NCBI RefSeq assembly: GCF_025996515.1
Contig: NZ_BLRH01000001.1
Coordinates: 53,019 to 117,018, forward strand
Length of the DNA: 64,000 nucleotides
Reading direction: 5' to 3'
From: Rhizohabitans arisaemae
GTDB lineage: Bacteria; Actinomycetota; Actinomycetes; Streptosporangiales; Streptosporangiaceae
Both the position numbers and the translations under genes were made by a program. The notes beneath the pieces were generated by a model that saw only the letters and a program-made list of their open reading frames with translations, ran no database searches and was not told the origin of the DNA. Each line of letters starts with the position of its first letter. The first letter of the stretch is position 1. Below, one piece after another: positions 23,537 to 32,013 of the stretch.

Positions 23537-25219
23537 ATGACCACTCCGGCGAGGCCGGCGAGCCGCCACCACAAACGCCCGCGCGGCGAGGGCCAGTGGG
23601 CCCTCGGCTACCGCGAGCCGCTCAACAAGAACGAGGAACTCAAGAAGAACGACGACGGCCTCAACGTCCGGCAGCGGATCATCGACATCTACTCCAAGGC
23701 GGGCTTCGACTCGATCGACCCGGCCGACCTGCGCGGGCGGATGCGCTGGTACGGGCTGTACACCCAGCGCAAACCCGGGATCGACGGCGGCAAGACCGCG
23801 ATCCTGGAGCCGGAGGAGCTGGACGACCGCTACTTCATGCTGCGGATCCGGATCGACGGCGGGCAGCTCGACCTGGAGCAGCTCCGGACGATCGCCGACA
23901 TCTCCAACCGGTACGGCCGGGGCACCGCGGACGTCACCGACCGGCAGAACATCCAGCTCCACTGGATCGAGATCGAGAGCGTCCCGGCCATCTGGGAGGC
24001 CCTTGAGCGCGTCGGCCTGTCGACCACGGAGGCCTGCGGTGACACCCCGCGGGTCATTCTGGGGTGCCCGCTCGCCGGGATCGACGACGGGGAGCTGATC
24101 GACCCGACCCCGCAGATCATGCAGACCTACGACAAGTACGTCGGCAACCCCGAGTACTCCAACCTGCCCCGCAAGTTCAAGTCGGCCATGAGCGGCTGCC
24201 CGGCGCACTGCACCGTGCACGAGATCAACGACACGGCGTTCGTGGGGGTCGTCAACGAGCACGGCGAGACGGGCTTCGACCTCTGGGTCGGCGGCGGGCT
24301 CTCCACCAACCCCATGCTGGCCAAGCGGCTCGGCACCTTCGTCCGCCCGGAGCAGCTCCCCGAGGTGTGGGCCGGGGTCATCGGCATCTTCCGGGACTAC
24401 GGGTACCGCCGGCTCCGCCACCGGGCCCGGATCAAGTTCCTCGTCAACGACTGGGGCGCGGAGAGGTTCCGGGAGATCCTGGAGACCGAGTACCTCGGCT
24501 ACGCCCTGCCCGACGGCCCGGCCCCCGAGCTTCCGCGCGGCGGGCGCCGTGACCACGTGGGCGTGCACCGCCAGAAGGACGGGCTCTTCTACGTCGGTTT
24601 CGCCCCCAAGGTGGGCCGCCTGGACGGGGACCGGCTGCACCTCATCGCCGACATCGCCGAACGGCACGGCTCCGCCCGCATCCGCACCACCGTCGAGCAG
24701 AAGATGGTCATCCTGGACGTCGCCGAGGAGCAGGTGGAGAGCATCGTCCGGGAGCTGGAGGCCAACGACCTCCAGGTCTACCCCTCGACGTTCCGCCGGC
24801 AGACGATGGCGTGCACCGGCATCGAGTACTGCAAGCTCGCCATCGTGGAGACCAAGGGCCGGGCGGCCACGCTCATCGACGAGCTGGAGAAGCGCCTCCC
24901 CGACTTCAAGGACCCGCTGACGATCAACGTCAACGGCTGCCCCAACTCCTGCGCGCGGATCCAGGTGGCCGACATCGGGCTCAAGGGCCAGCTGGTCACC
25001 GACGCCCAGGGGAACCAGGTCGAGGGCTTCCAGATCCACCTGGGCGGTTCCCTCGGGGTGAACCCGGGCTTCGGGCGCAAGGTGCGCGGCCTGAAGGCGA
25101 CCTCCGAGGAGTTGCCCGACTACGTGGAGCGGGTGCTGCGCAACTTCACCGCGCAGAAGAACGACGGGGAGACCTTCCACGAGTGGGTGCAGCGCGCCGC
25201 GGACGAGGACCTGAAGTGA
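23537..25219 (+). CDS. sir: Ferredoxin-dependent assimilatory sulfite (nitrite/sulfite) reductase
   Basis: 560 residues. It reduces sulfite to sulfide with ferredoxin electrons. The siroheme/4Fe-4S ligands are Cys426, Cys432, Cys468 and Cys472 (MACTGIEYC and NGCPNSCAR). The N-terminal half contains YGLYTQRKPG and TTEACGDTPR, the Tyr and Cys region that is cross-linked in the mycobacterial SirA homologue. Length and motifs match SirA closely, and the cysH neighbourhood favours sulfite over nitrite. ATG at 23537 after GGAAGGA. It is first in an operon with the zinc-ribbon, cysH and chelatase genes. Confidence 0.94.
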   Translation: MTTPARPASRHHKRPRGEGQWALGYREPLNKNEELKKNDDGLNVRQRIIDIYSKAGFDSIDPADLRGRMRWYGLYTQRKPGIDGGKTAILEPEELDDRYFMLRIRIDGGQLDLEQLRTIADISNRYGRGTADVTDRQNIQLHWIEIESVPAIWEALERVGLSTTEACGDTPRVILGCPLAGIDDGELIDPTPQIMQTYDKYVGNPEYSNLPRKFKSAMSGCPAHCTVHEINDTAFVGVVNEHGETGFDLWVGGGLSTNPMLAKRLGTFVRPEQLPEVWAGVIGIFRDYGYRRLRHRARIKFLVNDWGAERFREILETEYLGYALPDGPAPELPRGGRRDHVGVHRQKDGLFYVGFAPKVGRLDGDRLHLIADIAERHGSARIRTTVEQKMVILDVAEEQVESIVRELEANDLQVYPSTFRRQTMACTGIEYCKLAIVETKGRAATLIDELEKRLPDFKDPLTINVNGCPNSCARIQVADIGLKGQLVTDAQGNQVEGFQIHLGGSLGVNPGFGRKVRGLKATSEELPDYVERVLRNFTAQKNDGETFHEWVQRAADEDLK

Positions 25220-25250
25220 ACGCGTCGGAGAGCCCCGCGGGGAGGCGGTC

Positions 25251-25397
25251 ATGAGTGAGCGCGCGGTTCCGTTCCACTGCCCTTACTGCGGTGAAGAGGA
25301 CCTCGAACCCTATGAGAACACCCACGGCGGCTGGTACTGCCGCTCCTGCGCGCGTGCGTTCGTTGTGAAGTTCATCGGAGTGGGAGTGCGAATATGA
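25251..25397 (+). CDS. Zinc-ribbon microprotein of the sulfur operon, 48 residues
   Basis: ATG at 25251 (GGGGAGGCGG 3 nt upstream) to TGA at 25395. It is a two-knuckle zinc ribbon: CPYCGEEDLEPYE near residue 10 and WYCRSCARAF near residue 31. The gene is wedged between sir and cysH, and its stop overlaps the cysH ATG (ATGA), so translation is coupled. The same small gene accompanies sir and cysH in other actinobacteria as I recall them. It could carry zinc or iron, or bridge reductase subunits; no function is established. Confidence 0.75.
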   Translation: MSERAVPFHCPYCGEEDLEPYENTHGGWYCRSCARAFVVKFIGVGVRI

Positions 25398-26104
25398 GCA
25401 TGCTTGCGGAGACCCGACCGACTCTCGACCTCCAGGACATCGTGGACTCCGCGGCGAAGGCGCTGGAGGACGCCACCGCGTTGGAGATCATCCGCTGGGC
25501 GACGGCCACGTTCGGCGACCGGATCTGCCTGACCTCGTCCATGACCGACGCCGCCCTCATCCATCTGGTCTCCCGGGTGAAGCCGGGGATCGACGTGCTC
25601 TTCGTCGACACCGGTTACCACTTCCCGGAGACGATCGGCACGCGTGACGCCGTACAGGCCGTCTACGACGTCAATGTGATCAACGTGACCCCGTCGCGGA
25701 CGGTTGCGGAGCAGGAGCGTGATCTCGGACCACGCCTCTTCGGCCGCAATCCGGATCTGTGCTGCTTTCTCCGTAAGGTTGAGCCGCTCAATCAGGCGCT
25801 TGAGGGATACATGGCCTGGTTCAGCGGTATCCGCCGGGAGGAGACCGTCAACCGCAAGCACACCCGCGCGGTCGAATGGGACGCCAAACGCGGCATGGTC
25901 AAGGTGAACCCCATCGTGGCCTGGACGGCCGAGGACCTCGGCAACTACATCACCGACAACGGGATCATCGTCAACACCCTGCAGTACGACGGCTACCCCT
26001 CGATCGGATGCGCGCCGTGCACCCGCCGGGTCGCGCCGGGTGAGGACCCGCGGAGCGGCCGCTGGGTCGGCACCGGCAAGACCGAGTGCGGACTCCACCT
26101 GTGA
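25394..26104 (+). CDS. cysH: Adenylylsulfate (APS) reductase, CysH family
   Basis: 236 residues. It reduces activated sulfate to sulfite with thioredoxin. The paired cysteines Cys123-Cys124 and Cys206/Cys209 bind the 4Fe-4S cluster that marks APS-using enzymes rather than PAPS-only ones. The C-terminal catalytic Cys232 is in KTECGLHL. The nucleotide loop SSMTDAALIH is intact. It overlaps the zinc-ribbon gene upstream (ATGA) and the chelatase gene downstream (GTGA). The ATP sulfurylase genes cysD/cysN are not in this window. Confidence 0.94.
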   Translation: MSMLAETRPTLDLQDIVDSAAKALEDATALEIIRWATATFGDRICLTSSMTDAALIHLVSRVKPGIDVLFVDTGYHFPETIGTRDAVQAVYDVNVINVTPSRTVAEQERDLGPRLFGRNPDLCCFLRKVEPLNQALEGYMAWFSGIRREETVNRKHTRAVEWDAKRGMVKVNPIVAWTAEDLGNYITDNGIIVNTLQYDGYPSIGCAPCTRRVAPGEDPRSGRWVGTGKTECGLHL

Positions 26105-26835
26105 GCACCCCGCTCAGCCCGCTGATCGCGGTCGCCCACGGCAGCCGCGATCCGCGGGCCGCCGCGACGGTCGAGGCGCTGATGGCCCGGGTACGGCTGG
26201 CGCGACCCGGTCTGACGGTCCGGGCCGCCTACCTCGACCACGCCTCACCCACCCTCGCCGAGGCCATGGCGTCGGTCCGGGCGCGGGAGGCCGTGGTCCT
26301 GCCCCTGCTGCTCACCGAGGCGTACCACAGCCGGATCGACCTGCCCGCCGCGCTCGAGGCGGCCCCGCCGCACCTGCGGATCCGGTACGGCGGCACGCTG
26401 GGCCCGCATCCGCTCCTGACCCACGTCATGGAGCGGCGGCTCGCCCGGGTGGGGGTGACCGCGGGCGACCCGTCCACGGCGGTGGTCCTCGCCGCCGCGG
26501 GTTCGAGCGACCCGGCGGCCAACGCGGTGATCGCCGCGATGGCGCAGGCCTGGCGGGCCCGCGGCTGGTGGTCGGTGACCGCCGCCTACGCCTCGGCCGC
26601 CTCCCCCACGCCTGAGGAGGCGGTGGCGGCCCTGCGCGCGGCCGGGGCGCCGCGGGTGGTCGTGGCGCCGTATCTGCTGGCCCCCGGATACTTCGCCGAC
26701 AAGGTACGGCGTACCGCGGTCGCGGCGGGCGCCGCGGCGGTGGGCGAGGTGCTGGGCGCCGCACCCGAGATCGCACGCGTCGTGCTGGAGCGCTATCTGG
26801 CGGTTCGCGCCCCGGAGTCCGCGCTGGCGAGCTGA
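26101..26835 (+). CDS. CbiX-type sirohydrochlorin chelatase
   Basis: 244 residues. It has two CbiX-like halves: VAHGSRDPRAA at the start with the catalytic His in AHGS, and a second half around VVLAAAGSSDP and VVVAPYLLAPGYF where the first His is replaced. It probably inserts Fe2+ into sirohydrochlorin to make the siroheme needed by the adjacent sulfite reductase. A cobalt role cannot be excluded. The start GTG at 26101 overlaps the cysH stop. An earlier ATG at 26086 lies inside cysH. Confidence 0.88.
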   Translation: MSTPLSPLIAVAHGSRDPRAAATVEALMARVRLARPGLTVRAAYLDHASPTLAEAMASVRAREAVVLPLLLTEAYHSRIDLPAALEAAPPHLRIRYGGTLGPHPLLTHVMERRLARVGVTAGDPSTAVVLAAAGSSDPAANAVIAAMAQAWRARGWWSVTAAYASAASPTPEEAVAALRAAGAPRVVVAPYLLAPGYFADKVRRTAVAAGAAAVGEVLGAAPEIARVVLERYLAVRAPESALAS

Positions 26836-26874
26836 TCCCGCCCGCCGGCCGGGGAAGGCGCTCCTTCAGTGGAA

Positions 26875-26900
26875 GACCGGTGACCTCGCGGTCACCGGTC
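26875..26900. terminator. Bidirectional terminator hairpin after the sulfur operon
   Basis: GACCGGTGACC (26875-26885) pairs perfectly with GGTCACCGGTC (26890-26900) around a TCGC loop. It sits between the convergent chelatase and DUF1707 genes. No T-run follows. Confidence 0.75.
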
Positions 26901-26908
26901 ACACCGGA

Positions 26909-27676
26909 CTAGCTCCAGTGGACGGGTGGCGGCGGGGGAGGCTGGTGCCCGTGGGGCGGGTGATGCCCGTACGGCGGGTGAAGCGGCTCCTGCACGTGCG
27001 GCGGGGGAAGCGGCGGGGGGTATCCGTGCATGGACGCCTCGATCCGGGCCTTCCAGTGCTCCCGCCAGGCGCGGAACATCGTGCCGGACCGTTTCTCCGC
27101 GGCCTGTTCGCCGAGGACTTTGACGTCGCCCATGAGCACGAAGGCGTTGACCCGGACCCGCGGCACGGTCCTTCCGGGCGGCGCCTCGGCCACCTTGACG
27201 CGCTTGTCCCCCATGATGGAGATCCCGGAGACGTCGACGTCGACCCCGTCCGGCACGATGATCGTCACATCTCCCATGATCGCCGTGGCCGCGATGTCGA
27301 CCTCGCCGGAGATCAACTCGGTCTCGCGCAGATCCAGCAGGACGTCGCCCATGACCGCCACGGCCCCGAGCTCCTGATCGACCTTCCAGCGGCCGCGCCG
27401 CTTGGTGTCCCCCATGACCGCCACGAACCAGCGCCGGCCGCGGCGCGGCGCCCCCTCGCGCGCCGGATACGCGGGAGCGTGCGGCGCGACCGAGGAGCCG
27501 GGGAGGTCGGCCGTGATCGCTCTGAGCTCGCCCAGCGTGACCGCCGTGTAGGCGGCCTCCGTCCGGTCGGTCAACTCTCCGAATGTGAGCCGTCCGTCCA
27601 CCGAAGCCACGCGCAGCTGCTCGACGACGGCCTCACGTTCGGCGTCGGACGCGCGAATGTTCATGGGATCGTTCAC
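26909..27676 (-). CDS. DUF1707 (SHOCT-like) protein with LiaF-type beta repeats
   Basis: 255 residues. The N-terminal DUF1707 helix pair (IRASDAEREAVVEQLRVASVDGRLTFGELTDRTEAAYTA) covers ~5-50. Next come five repeats of a VxVMGD type (AVMGD, AIMGD, SIMGD, VLMGD), resembling the cell-wall-active antibiotic response (LiaF C-terminal) beta-solenoid. It ends in a Pro/His tail (PPHVQEPLHPPYGHHPPHG). There is no membrane helix. A stress-sensing role is suggested by the relatives only. GTG at 27676 is preceded by a TACCCT box; an internal ATG at 27664 is an alternative. Confidence 0.88.
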   Translation of the reverse strand: MNDPMNIRASDAEREAVVEQLRVASVDGRLTFGELTDRTEAAYTAVTLGELRAITADLPGSSVAPHAPAYPAREGAPRRGRRWFVAVMGDTKRRGRWKVDQELGAVAVMGDVLLDLRETELISGEVDIAATAIMGDVTIIVPDGVDVDVSGISIMGDKRVKVAEAPPGRTVPRVRVNAFVLMGDVKVLGEQAAEKRSGTMFRAWREHWKARIEASMHGYPPPLPPPHVQEPLHPPYGHHPPHGHQPPPPPPVHWS

Positions 27677-27682
27677 AATACG

Positions 27683-27708
27683 AGGGTATATCGCGGTGTG
27701 CGCACACC
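27683..27708 (-). promoter_or_regulatory. Promoter with perfect 14-nt palindrome upstream of DUF1707 gene
   Basis: TACCCT (27688-27683) is 6 nt before the GTG. GGTGTGCGCACACC (27695-27708) is a perfect palindrome covering the spacer and -35 position, a typical place for a repressor operator. Confidence 0.5.
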
Positions 27709-27739
27709 CATCCTCCTCAAGGAGGAGGGATGGGGCAGG

Positions 27740-28318
27740 TCAGGGCCGCGAGAGGTCGTGGACGGCGAGGCCGCTGCGGCCGCTCACCAGGAAGCAGAAC
27801 TCCCTGGCGTCGGTCATCGGCCGCAGGTGGACGTCGTCCGGCGAGGAGAGCGCCCGGCCGAGCACCGCCGCGATGTCCTCGGTGTGGATCCAGGTCTCCA
27901 GCGCCCGTGAGGCGAGGTGGTCCTGCACCGACAGCCGGAACCCGCCGACCCCGACGATCTGGTCGGCGAGCTGCGGACCGGACGCCCCGACGCGCTCGCA
28001 CAGGCTGCCCGCCTGGCCCCACCAGTCGTCGCGCGTCCGCTCCGGCGGCCTGCCGTGCGAGTCAACGATCATGACGGCGGTCCTGGCGAGCCGGTCGTCC
28101 CCGGAGATCGGCGGCCCGACGACCCGCGCCCCGAGGGTCGCGGCGACCAGTCCGTCGACCGCGGTGAGGTGGGCGATCAGGTCCTGAACCGTCCATCCTT
28201 CGAGGATGACCCTGGCCCAGTCGTCCGTGGCGAGGGAGCCGAGCAGTGAGTCGAGTGCGGCGACGCGTGCGGCGTAAGGCTCCGCGTACGATGGAACGGT
28301 GGCCAGGCGATCTCGCAC
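27740..28318 (-). CDS. Maleylpyruvate isomerase/DinB-like mycothiol-dependent protein
   Basis: 192 residues. The MDMPI N-domain signature is GWTVQDLIAHLTAVDGLVAATLG, with the metal His in IAHL; later QDHLASRALETWIHTEDIA supplies the other His pair (HLASRALE, IHTED). Members bind a divalent metal and use mycothiol. The substrate is unknown. The start is unsure: the frame is open from a TTG at 28345, with GTGs at 28330 and 28318; I chose 28318, 11 nt after AGGAG. A short TCCTCC-TCAA-GGAGGA hairpin follows the stop. Confidence 0.84.
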   Translation of the reverse strand: MRDRLATVPSYAEPYAARVAALDSLLGSLATDDWARVILEGWTVQDLIAHLTAVDGLVAATLGARVVGPPISGDDRLARTAVMIVDSHGRPPERTRDDWWGQAGSLCERVGASGPQLADQIVGVGGFRLSVQDHLASRALETWIHTEDIAAVLGRALSSPDDVHLRPMTDAREFCFLVSGRSGLAVHDLSRP

Positions 28319-28420
28319 GTGGCACCACACTCCTGTCCCTGGCAAGGGGAGTCAAGTAATGACGGATCGATCATGACATCTTTTATCGGCGAAGTGACGA
28401 AAAACCCGTAAAGGCTCAGG

Positions 28421-28590
28421 GATTCACAGCGGACGTTCAGCTTCCCGGGAAGCCGCCGGTCAAACCCGTCCCGCTTGCGATCTTCCAGCCGCCGGGGCAG
28501 GGCCCGGCGATGTGCATGCCATATAAGCACGGAGTCCTCCCGGGCGCGAGACGACCGAGCGAAAGAACGGGATTCACAGCCGACGTTCAG
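28421..28590. repeat. Pair of 20-bp direct repeats 150 bp apart in an untranslated gap
   Basis: GATTCACAGCGGACGTTCAG (28421-28440) and GATTCACAGCCGACGTTCAG (28571-28590) differ at one base, are exactly 150 bp apart, and are each followed by a small palindrome (CTTCCCGGGAAG; GTTTCGGTCGGAAAC). The gap 28346-28815 otherwise holds a GTACGG-family element (28650-28698) and the osmC promoter. No gene is evident. Confidence 0.7.
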
Positions 28591-28802
28591 GTTTCGGTCG
28601 GAAACCCCTCCACCGACCCTCGGCGCCGCAGACCTCCCGGACCGCCACAGGGTACGGGCGCAAGCAGGGCCGGGGAGCGGCCGCCTCAGGCCGTACCCTC
28701 CCGGACGGCTCCCGGTCGGCGGGGTCGCGCACGGCATGGGGTCGCCGGCGAGCGGCGCGCGGGACGGGGGCGCCCTCAAGACCGCCGGACCACGCCGACC
28801 CC

Positions 28803-28808
28803 TAGGCT
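28803..28808 (+). promoter_or_regulatory. Candidate -10 box (TAGGCT) for leaderless osmC-like gene
   Basis: TAGGCT ends 7 nt before the ATG at 28816, and no SD lies between. The -35 is not obvious. Confidence 0.5.
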
Positions 28809-28815
28809 AGGGCCC

Positions 28816-29247
28816 ATGGCTACTACACGTACAGCGACGACCCAGTGGAAGGGCGCGCTCCTCGACGGTTCAGGCACGGTCTCGCTGGACTCCTCCGGGA
28901 TCGGGACCTTTGAGGTGAGCTGGCCCTCCCGCGCCGAGCAGGCGAACGGGAAGACCAGCCCCGAAGAGCTGATCGCGGCGGCGCACTCCTCGTGCTACTC
29001 GATGGCGCTCTCCCACGGCCTGGCCGGGGCCGGGACCCCTCCGCAGTCGGTGCAGACCAAGGCCGACGTCACCTTCCAGCCGGGCGAGGGCATCACCGGC
29101 ATCGTCATCTCGGTCCGCGCCGTGGTCCCCGGCATCTCCGAGGCGGACTTCCAGGCCGCGGCGGAGAACGCCAAGAAGAACTGCCCGGTGAGCAAGGCCC
29201 TGGCCGGCACGACGATCACGCTCAACGCCGAGCTCCTCGGTTCCTGA
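28816..29247 (+). CDS. OsmC-family peroxiredoxin (organic hydroperoxide reductase)
   Basis: 143 residues, the usual OsmC length. The two redox cysteines are Cys60 (AAAHSSCYSMALSH) and Cys123 (KKNCPVSKAL). The conserved GKTSPEELIAAAHSSC block is intact. OsmC proteins reduce organic hydroperoxides in the cytoplasm using dithiols, in actinobacteria probably via lipoylated or mycothiol-linked partners. No OhrR-type regulator is adjacent, which favours OsmC over Ohr. It lies 88 bp before glgX on the same strand. Confidence 0.93.
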   Translation: MATTRTATTQWKGALLDGSGTVSLDSSGIGTFEVSWPSRAEQANGKTSPEELIAAAHSSCYSMALSHGLAGAGTPPQSVQTKADVTFQPGEGITGIVISVRAVVPGISEADFQAAAENAKKNCPVSKALAGTTITLNAELLGS

Positions 29248-29334
29248 CCCCGGCATCGGCGGTTCTGCGAGGACACGACACGGTGTTTTCGCAGGACCGC
29301 CCTGAACGAGAGCGGTCTGGGAGAATCAGGTCAC

Positions 29335-31446
29335 ATGCGTGATGTCTGGCCAGGCGAGCCCTACCCCCTCGGCGCGACGTGGGACGGCGAGGGGACGAAC
29401 TTCTCGATCTTCTCCGAGTCCGCCGAGCGGGTCGAACTGTGCCTGTTCGACGACGACGGCGTCGAGACCCGGGTGGACCTGCCGGAGGTGGACGGCTTCG
29501 TCTGGCACGGCCGTCTCCCCGGCGTCGGACCGGGCCAACGGTACGGCTACCGCGTGCACGGGCCCTACGACCCGGCCCGGGGCCTGCGGGGCGACCCGTC
29601 CAAACTCCTCGTCGACCCGTACGGCAAGGCGATCGAGGGCCGGGTGACCTGGGGCCAGGACCTGTTCTCCTACCGCTTCGAAGACCCGCAGCGCGCCAAT
29701 CCCGCCGACAGCGCCCCGCTCATGCCGCGCAACGTCGTGATCGACCCCTCCTTCGACTGGGGCGACGACCGGGCGCCGCGCACGCCGTACCACGAGACGG
29801 TCATCTACGAGGCCCACGTCCGCGGGCTCACCATCCGCCACCCCGAGGTGCCGGAGGAGCTGCGGGGGACCTACGCGGGGCTGGCCCATCCGGCGATCGT
29901 CGACCACCTGCGCGACCTCGGGGTGACCGCGATCGAGCTCATGCCGGTCCACCAGTTCGTCTCCGAGCACGAGCTGGTGACCCGCGGGCTCGTCAACTAC
30001 TGGGGATACAACACGATCGCCTACCTGGCGCCGCACAACGCCTACTCCTCCTCCGGGCAGCGCGGCCAGCAGGTGCGCGAGTTCAAGTCGATGGTGAAGG
30101 CCCTGCACGCCGCGGGGATCGAGGTCATCCTGGACGTGGTCTACAACCACACCGCCGAGGGCGGCCACCTGGGCCCGACCCTGGCGTACCGGGGGATCGA
30201 CAACGTCGCCTACTACCGGCTGCGCGAGTCCGATCCGCGGTACTACCTGGACTACACCGGCTGCGGGAACTCGCTCAACGTCCGTTCCCCGCACGCCCTG
30301 CAATTGATCATGGACTCGCTCCGCTACTGGGTCGTCGAGATGCACGTCGACGGCTTCCGCTTCGACCTGGCCGCGGCCCTCGCCCGCGAGCTCCACGACG
30401 TGGACCGGCTCTCGGCCTTCTTCGACCTGGTCCAGCAGGATCCGGTGGTCTCCCAGGTGAAGCTGATCGCCGAGCCGTGGGACGTCGGGGAGGGCGGCTA
30501 CCAGGTCGGCAACTTCCCGCCGCTGTGGACCGAGTGGAACGGCAAGTACCGCGACGCCACCCGTGACTTCTGGCGCTCCGTCCCCGCGATGCTGCCCGAG
30601 TTCGCCTCCCGGCTGACCGGCTCCTCCGACCTCTACGCCACCTCCGGCCGCCGGCCGGTCGCCTCGATCAACTTCGTCACCTGCCACGACGGGTTCACCC
30701 TCACCGACCTGGTCTCCTACGACCGCAAGCACAACGAGGCCAACGGGGAGCACAACCGGGACGGCACCGACGACAACCGCTCCTGGAACTGCGGCGCCGA
30801 GGGCCCCGTCGAGGACCCGGGGATCCAGGCGCTCCGGCGCCGCCAGCGCCGCAACCTCCTGACGACGCTCTTCGTCTCCCAGGGCGTGCCGATGCTGCTG
30901 GCCGGGGACGAGATCGGGCGTACCCAAGGGGGCAACAACAACGGCTACTGCCAGGACAACGAGATCTCCTGGGTCGACTGGTCCCGCCTCGGCGAGGAAA
31001 AGGAGCTGCTTGAGTTCGTCCGGGAGCTGACCCGTCTCCGCCGCGCGCACCCGGTCTTCCGCAGGCGACGGTTCTTCCACGGACGCCGCGCCGGCGGCGG
31101 GATCCGCGACATCGTCTGGCTCACCCCGGCGGGTGTGGAGATGACCTCCCGGGACTGGCACAGCGGGTTCGGCAGGTCGCTGGGCGTGTTCGTCAACGGC
31201 GACGCCATCACCGAACCCGGCCCCCGGGGCGAGAAGATCACCGATGCGTCGTTCGTCCTCCTGATCAACGCGCACCACGAGGACCTGGCGTTCACCCTGC
31301 CCGGCCCGGAGTTCGGCCGGTCCTGGGAGACGGTCGTCGACACCGTGTGCGAGGGGACCGTGGACCGCCGCGAGCGCATCGGACCGCACGGCTCGGTGAC
31401 GGTGGGGGCCCGCTCCATGCAGATCCTCCGACACGCCCCGGGCTGA
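29335..31446 (+). CDS. glgX: Glycogen debranching enzyme GlgX
   Basis: 703 residues. An N-terminal CBM48-like domain (PLGATWDGEGTNFSIFSESA) is followed by the GH13 barrel with catalytic Asp344 (DGFRFDLA), Glu380 (LIAEPWD) and Asp452 (TCHDGFTL), and a C-terminal beta domain. It hydrolyses alpha-1,6 branches of glycogen or limit dextrins. The GNNNGYCQDNEISWVDW segment is characteristic of GlgX/TreX. No other glycogen genes are in the window. ATG at 29335; an AGG lies 5 nt before it. Confidence 0.95.
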   Translation: MRDVWPGEPYPLGATWDGEGTNFSIFSESAERVELCLFDDDGVETRVDLPEVDGFVWHGRLPGVGPGQRYGYRVHGPYDPARGLRGDPSKLLVDPYGKAIEGRVTWGQDLFSYRFEDPQRANPADSAPLMPRNVVIDPSFDWGDDRAPRTPYHETVIYEAHVRGLTIRHPEVPEELRGTYAGLAHPAIVDHLRDLGVTAIELMPVHQFVSEHELVTRGLVNYWGYNTIAYLAPHNAYSSSGQRGQQVREFKSMVKALHAAGIEVILDVVYNHTAEGGHLGPTLAYRGIDNVAYYRLRESDPRYYLDYTGCGNSLNVRSPHALQLIMDSLRYWVVEMHVDGFRFDLAAALARELHDVDRLSAFFDLVQQDPVVSQVKLIAEPWDVGEGGYQVGNFPPLWTEWNGKYRDATRDFWRSVPAMLPEFASRLTGSSDLYATSGRRPVASINFVTCHDGFTLTDLVSYDRKHNEANGEHNRDGTDDNRSWNCGAEGPVEDPGIQALRRRQRRNLLTTLFVSQGVPMLLAGDEIGRTQGGNNNGYCQDNEISWVDWSRLGEEKELLEFVRELTRLRRAHPVFRRRRFFHGRRAGGGIRDIVWLTPAGVEMTSRDWHSGFGRSLGVFVNGDAITEPGPRGEKITDASFVLLINAHHEDLAFTLPGPEFGRSWETVVDTVCEGTVDRRERIGPHGSVTVGARSMQILRHAPG

Positions 31447-31458
31447 CCGCCCCCGCCG

Positions 31459-31869
31459 TCAGGCCCCGCCGGCCCCGGTCGCCGCGGTGAGCAGGACCAG
31501 GACGAACGTGGCGACGCCGACCAGCCCGTGCAGGAAGACCGCGAGCACCGGGAACCGCCGCCCGGCTCCCCTGGCGTGCCGGCCCCGGCCGAGCAGCCAG
31601 CGGGTGAGCATGGTGAAGCCGAGCAGCGCGGTGACGACCAGGATCGCCAGCGACGTCCAGACGTAGACCCGGCGGGAGGTCAGCAGGTAGGCCGTCCAGA
31701 ACCCAAGGCCGCCGAGGGCGAGCAAGGGGTGGACGAGGGTCAGGAGCGCCGGGAACCGGGTGACCTTGGTCGCCTGCCGCCGCAGACCGCCGTCGGCCAG
31801 CCAGACGATCAGCAGATAGAACCCCATCCCGGTGGCGAGCAACCAGGTCACCGTGGTGGCCAGCTTCAC
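31459..31869 (-). CDS. Small four-helix membrane protein
   Basis: 136 residues with four predicted membrane segments (about 4-24, 41-62, 68-88, 107-130) and short basic loops (RRQATKVTRF, GRGRHARGAGRR). GTG start at 31869 with GGAGGGA 5 nt upstream. It is convergent with glgX at a 12-bp distance. I do not recognise a named family; it is similar in outline to small unassigned actinobacterial integral proteins. Confidence 0.78.
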   Translation of the reverse strand: MKLATTVTWLLATGMGFYLLIVWLADGGLRRQATKVTRFPALLTLVHPLLALGGLGFWTAYLLTSRRVYVWTSLAILVVTALLGFTMLTRWLLGRGRHARGAGRRFPVLAVFLHGLVGVATFVLVLLTAATGAGGA

Positions 31870-32013
31870 GGCATCCCTCCCACACCCTTGTGTCGCGGCT
31901 CCGCGTGCGAACGGTACCCAGCCGACCCCCGCGCCACGGGCCGTTCGGGGAAGGTGTTACCCCGCGGTGACCTCCCGAACGAGCCGGTCGGAGCCGTATG
32001 TCAAGGTGGGAAC

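Noticed and set aside
29326..31434. 702-codon ORF antisense to glgX
   Set aside because: Its sequence is Val/Asp/Gly/Arg noise without motifs, mirroring the GC3 bias of glgX on the other strand.
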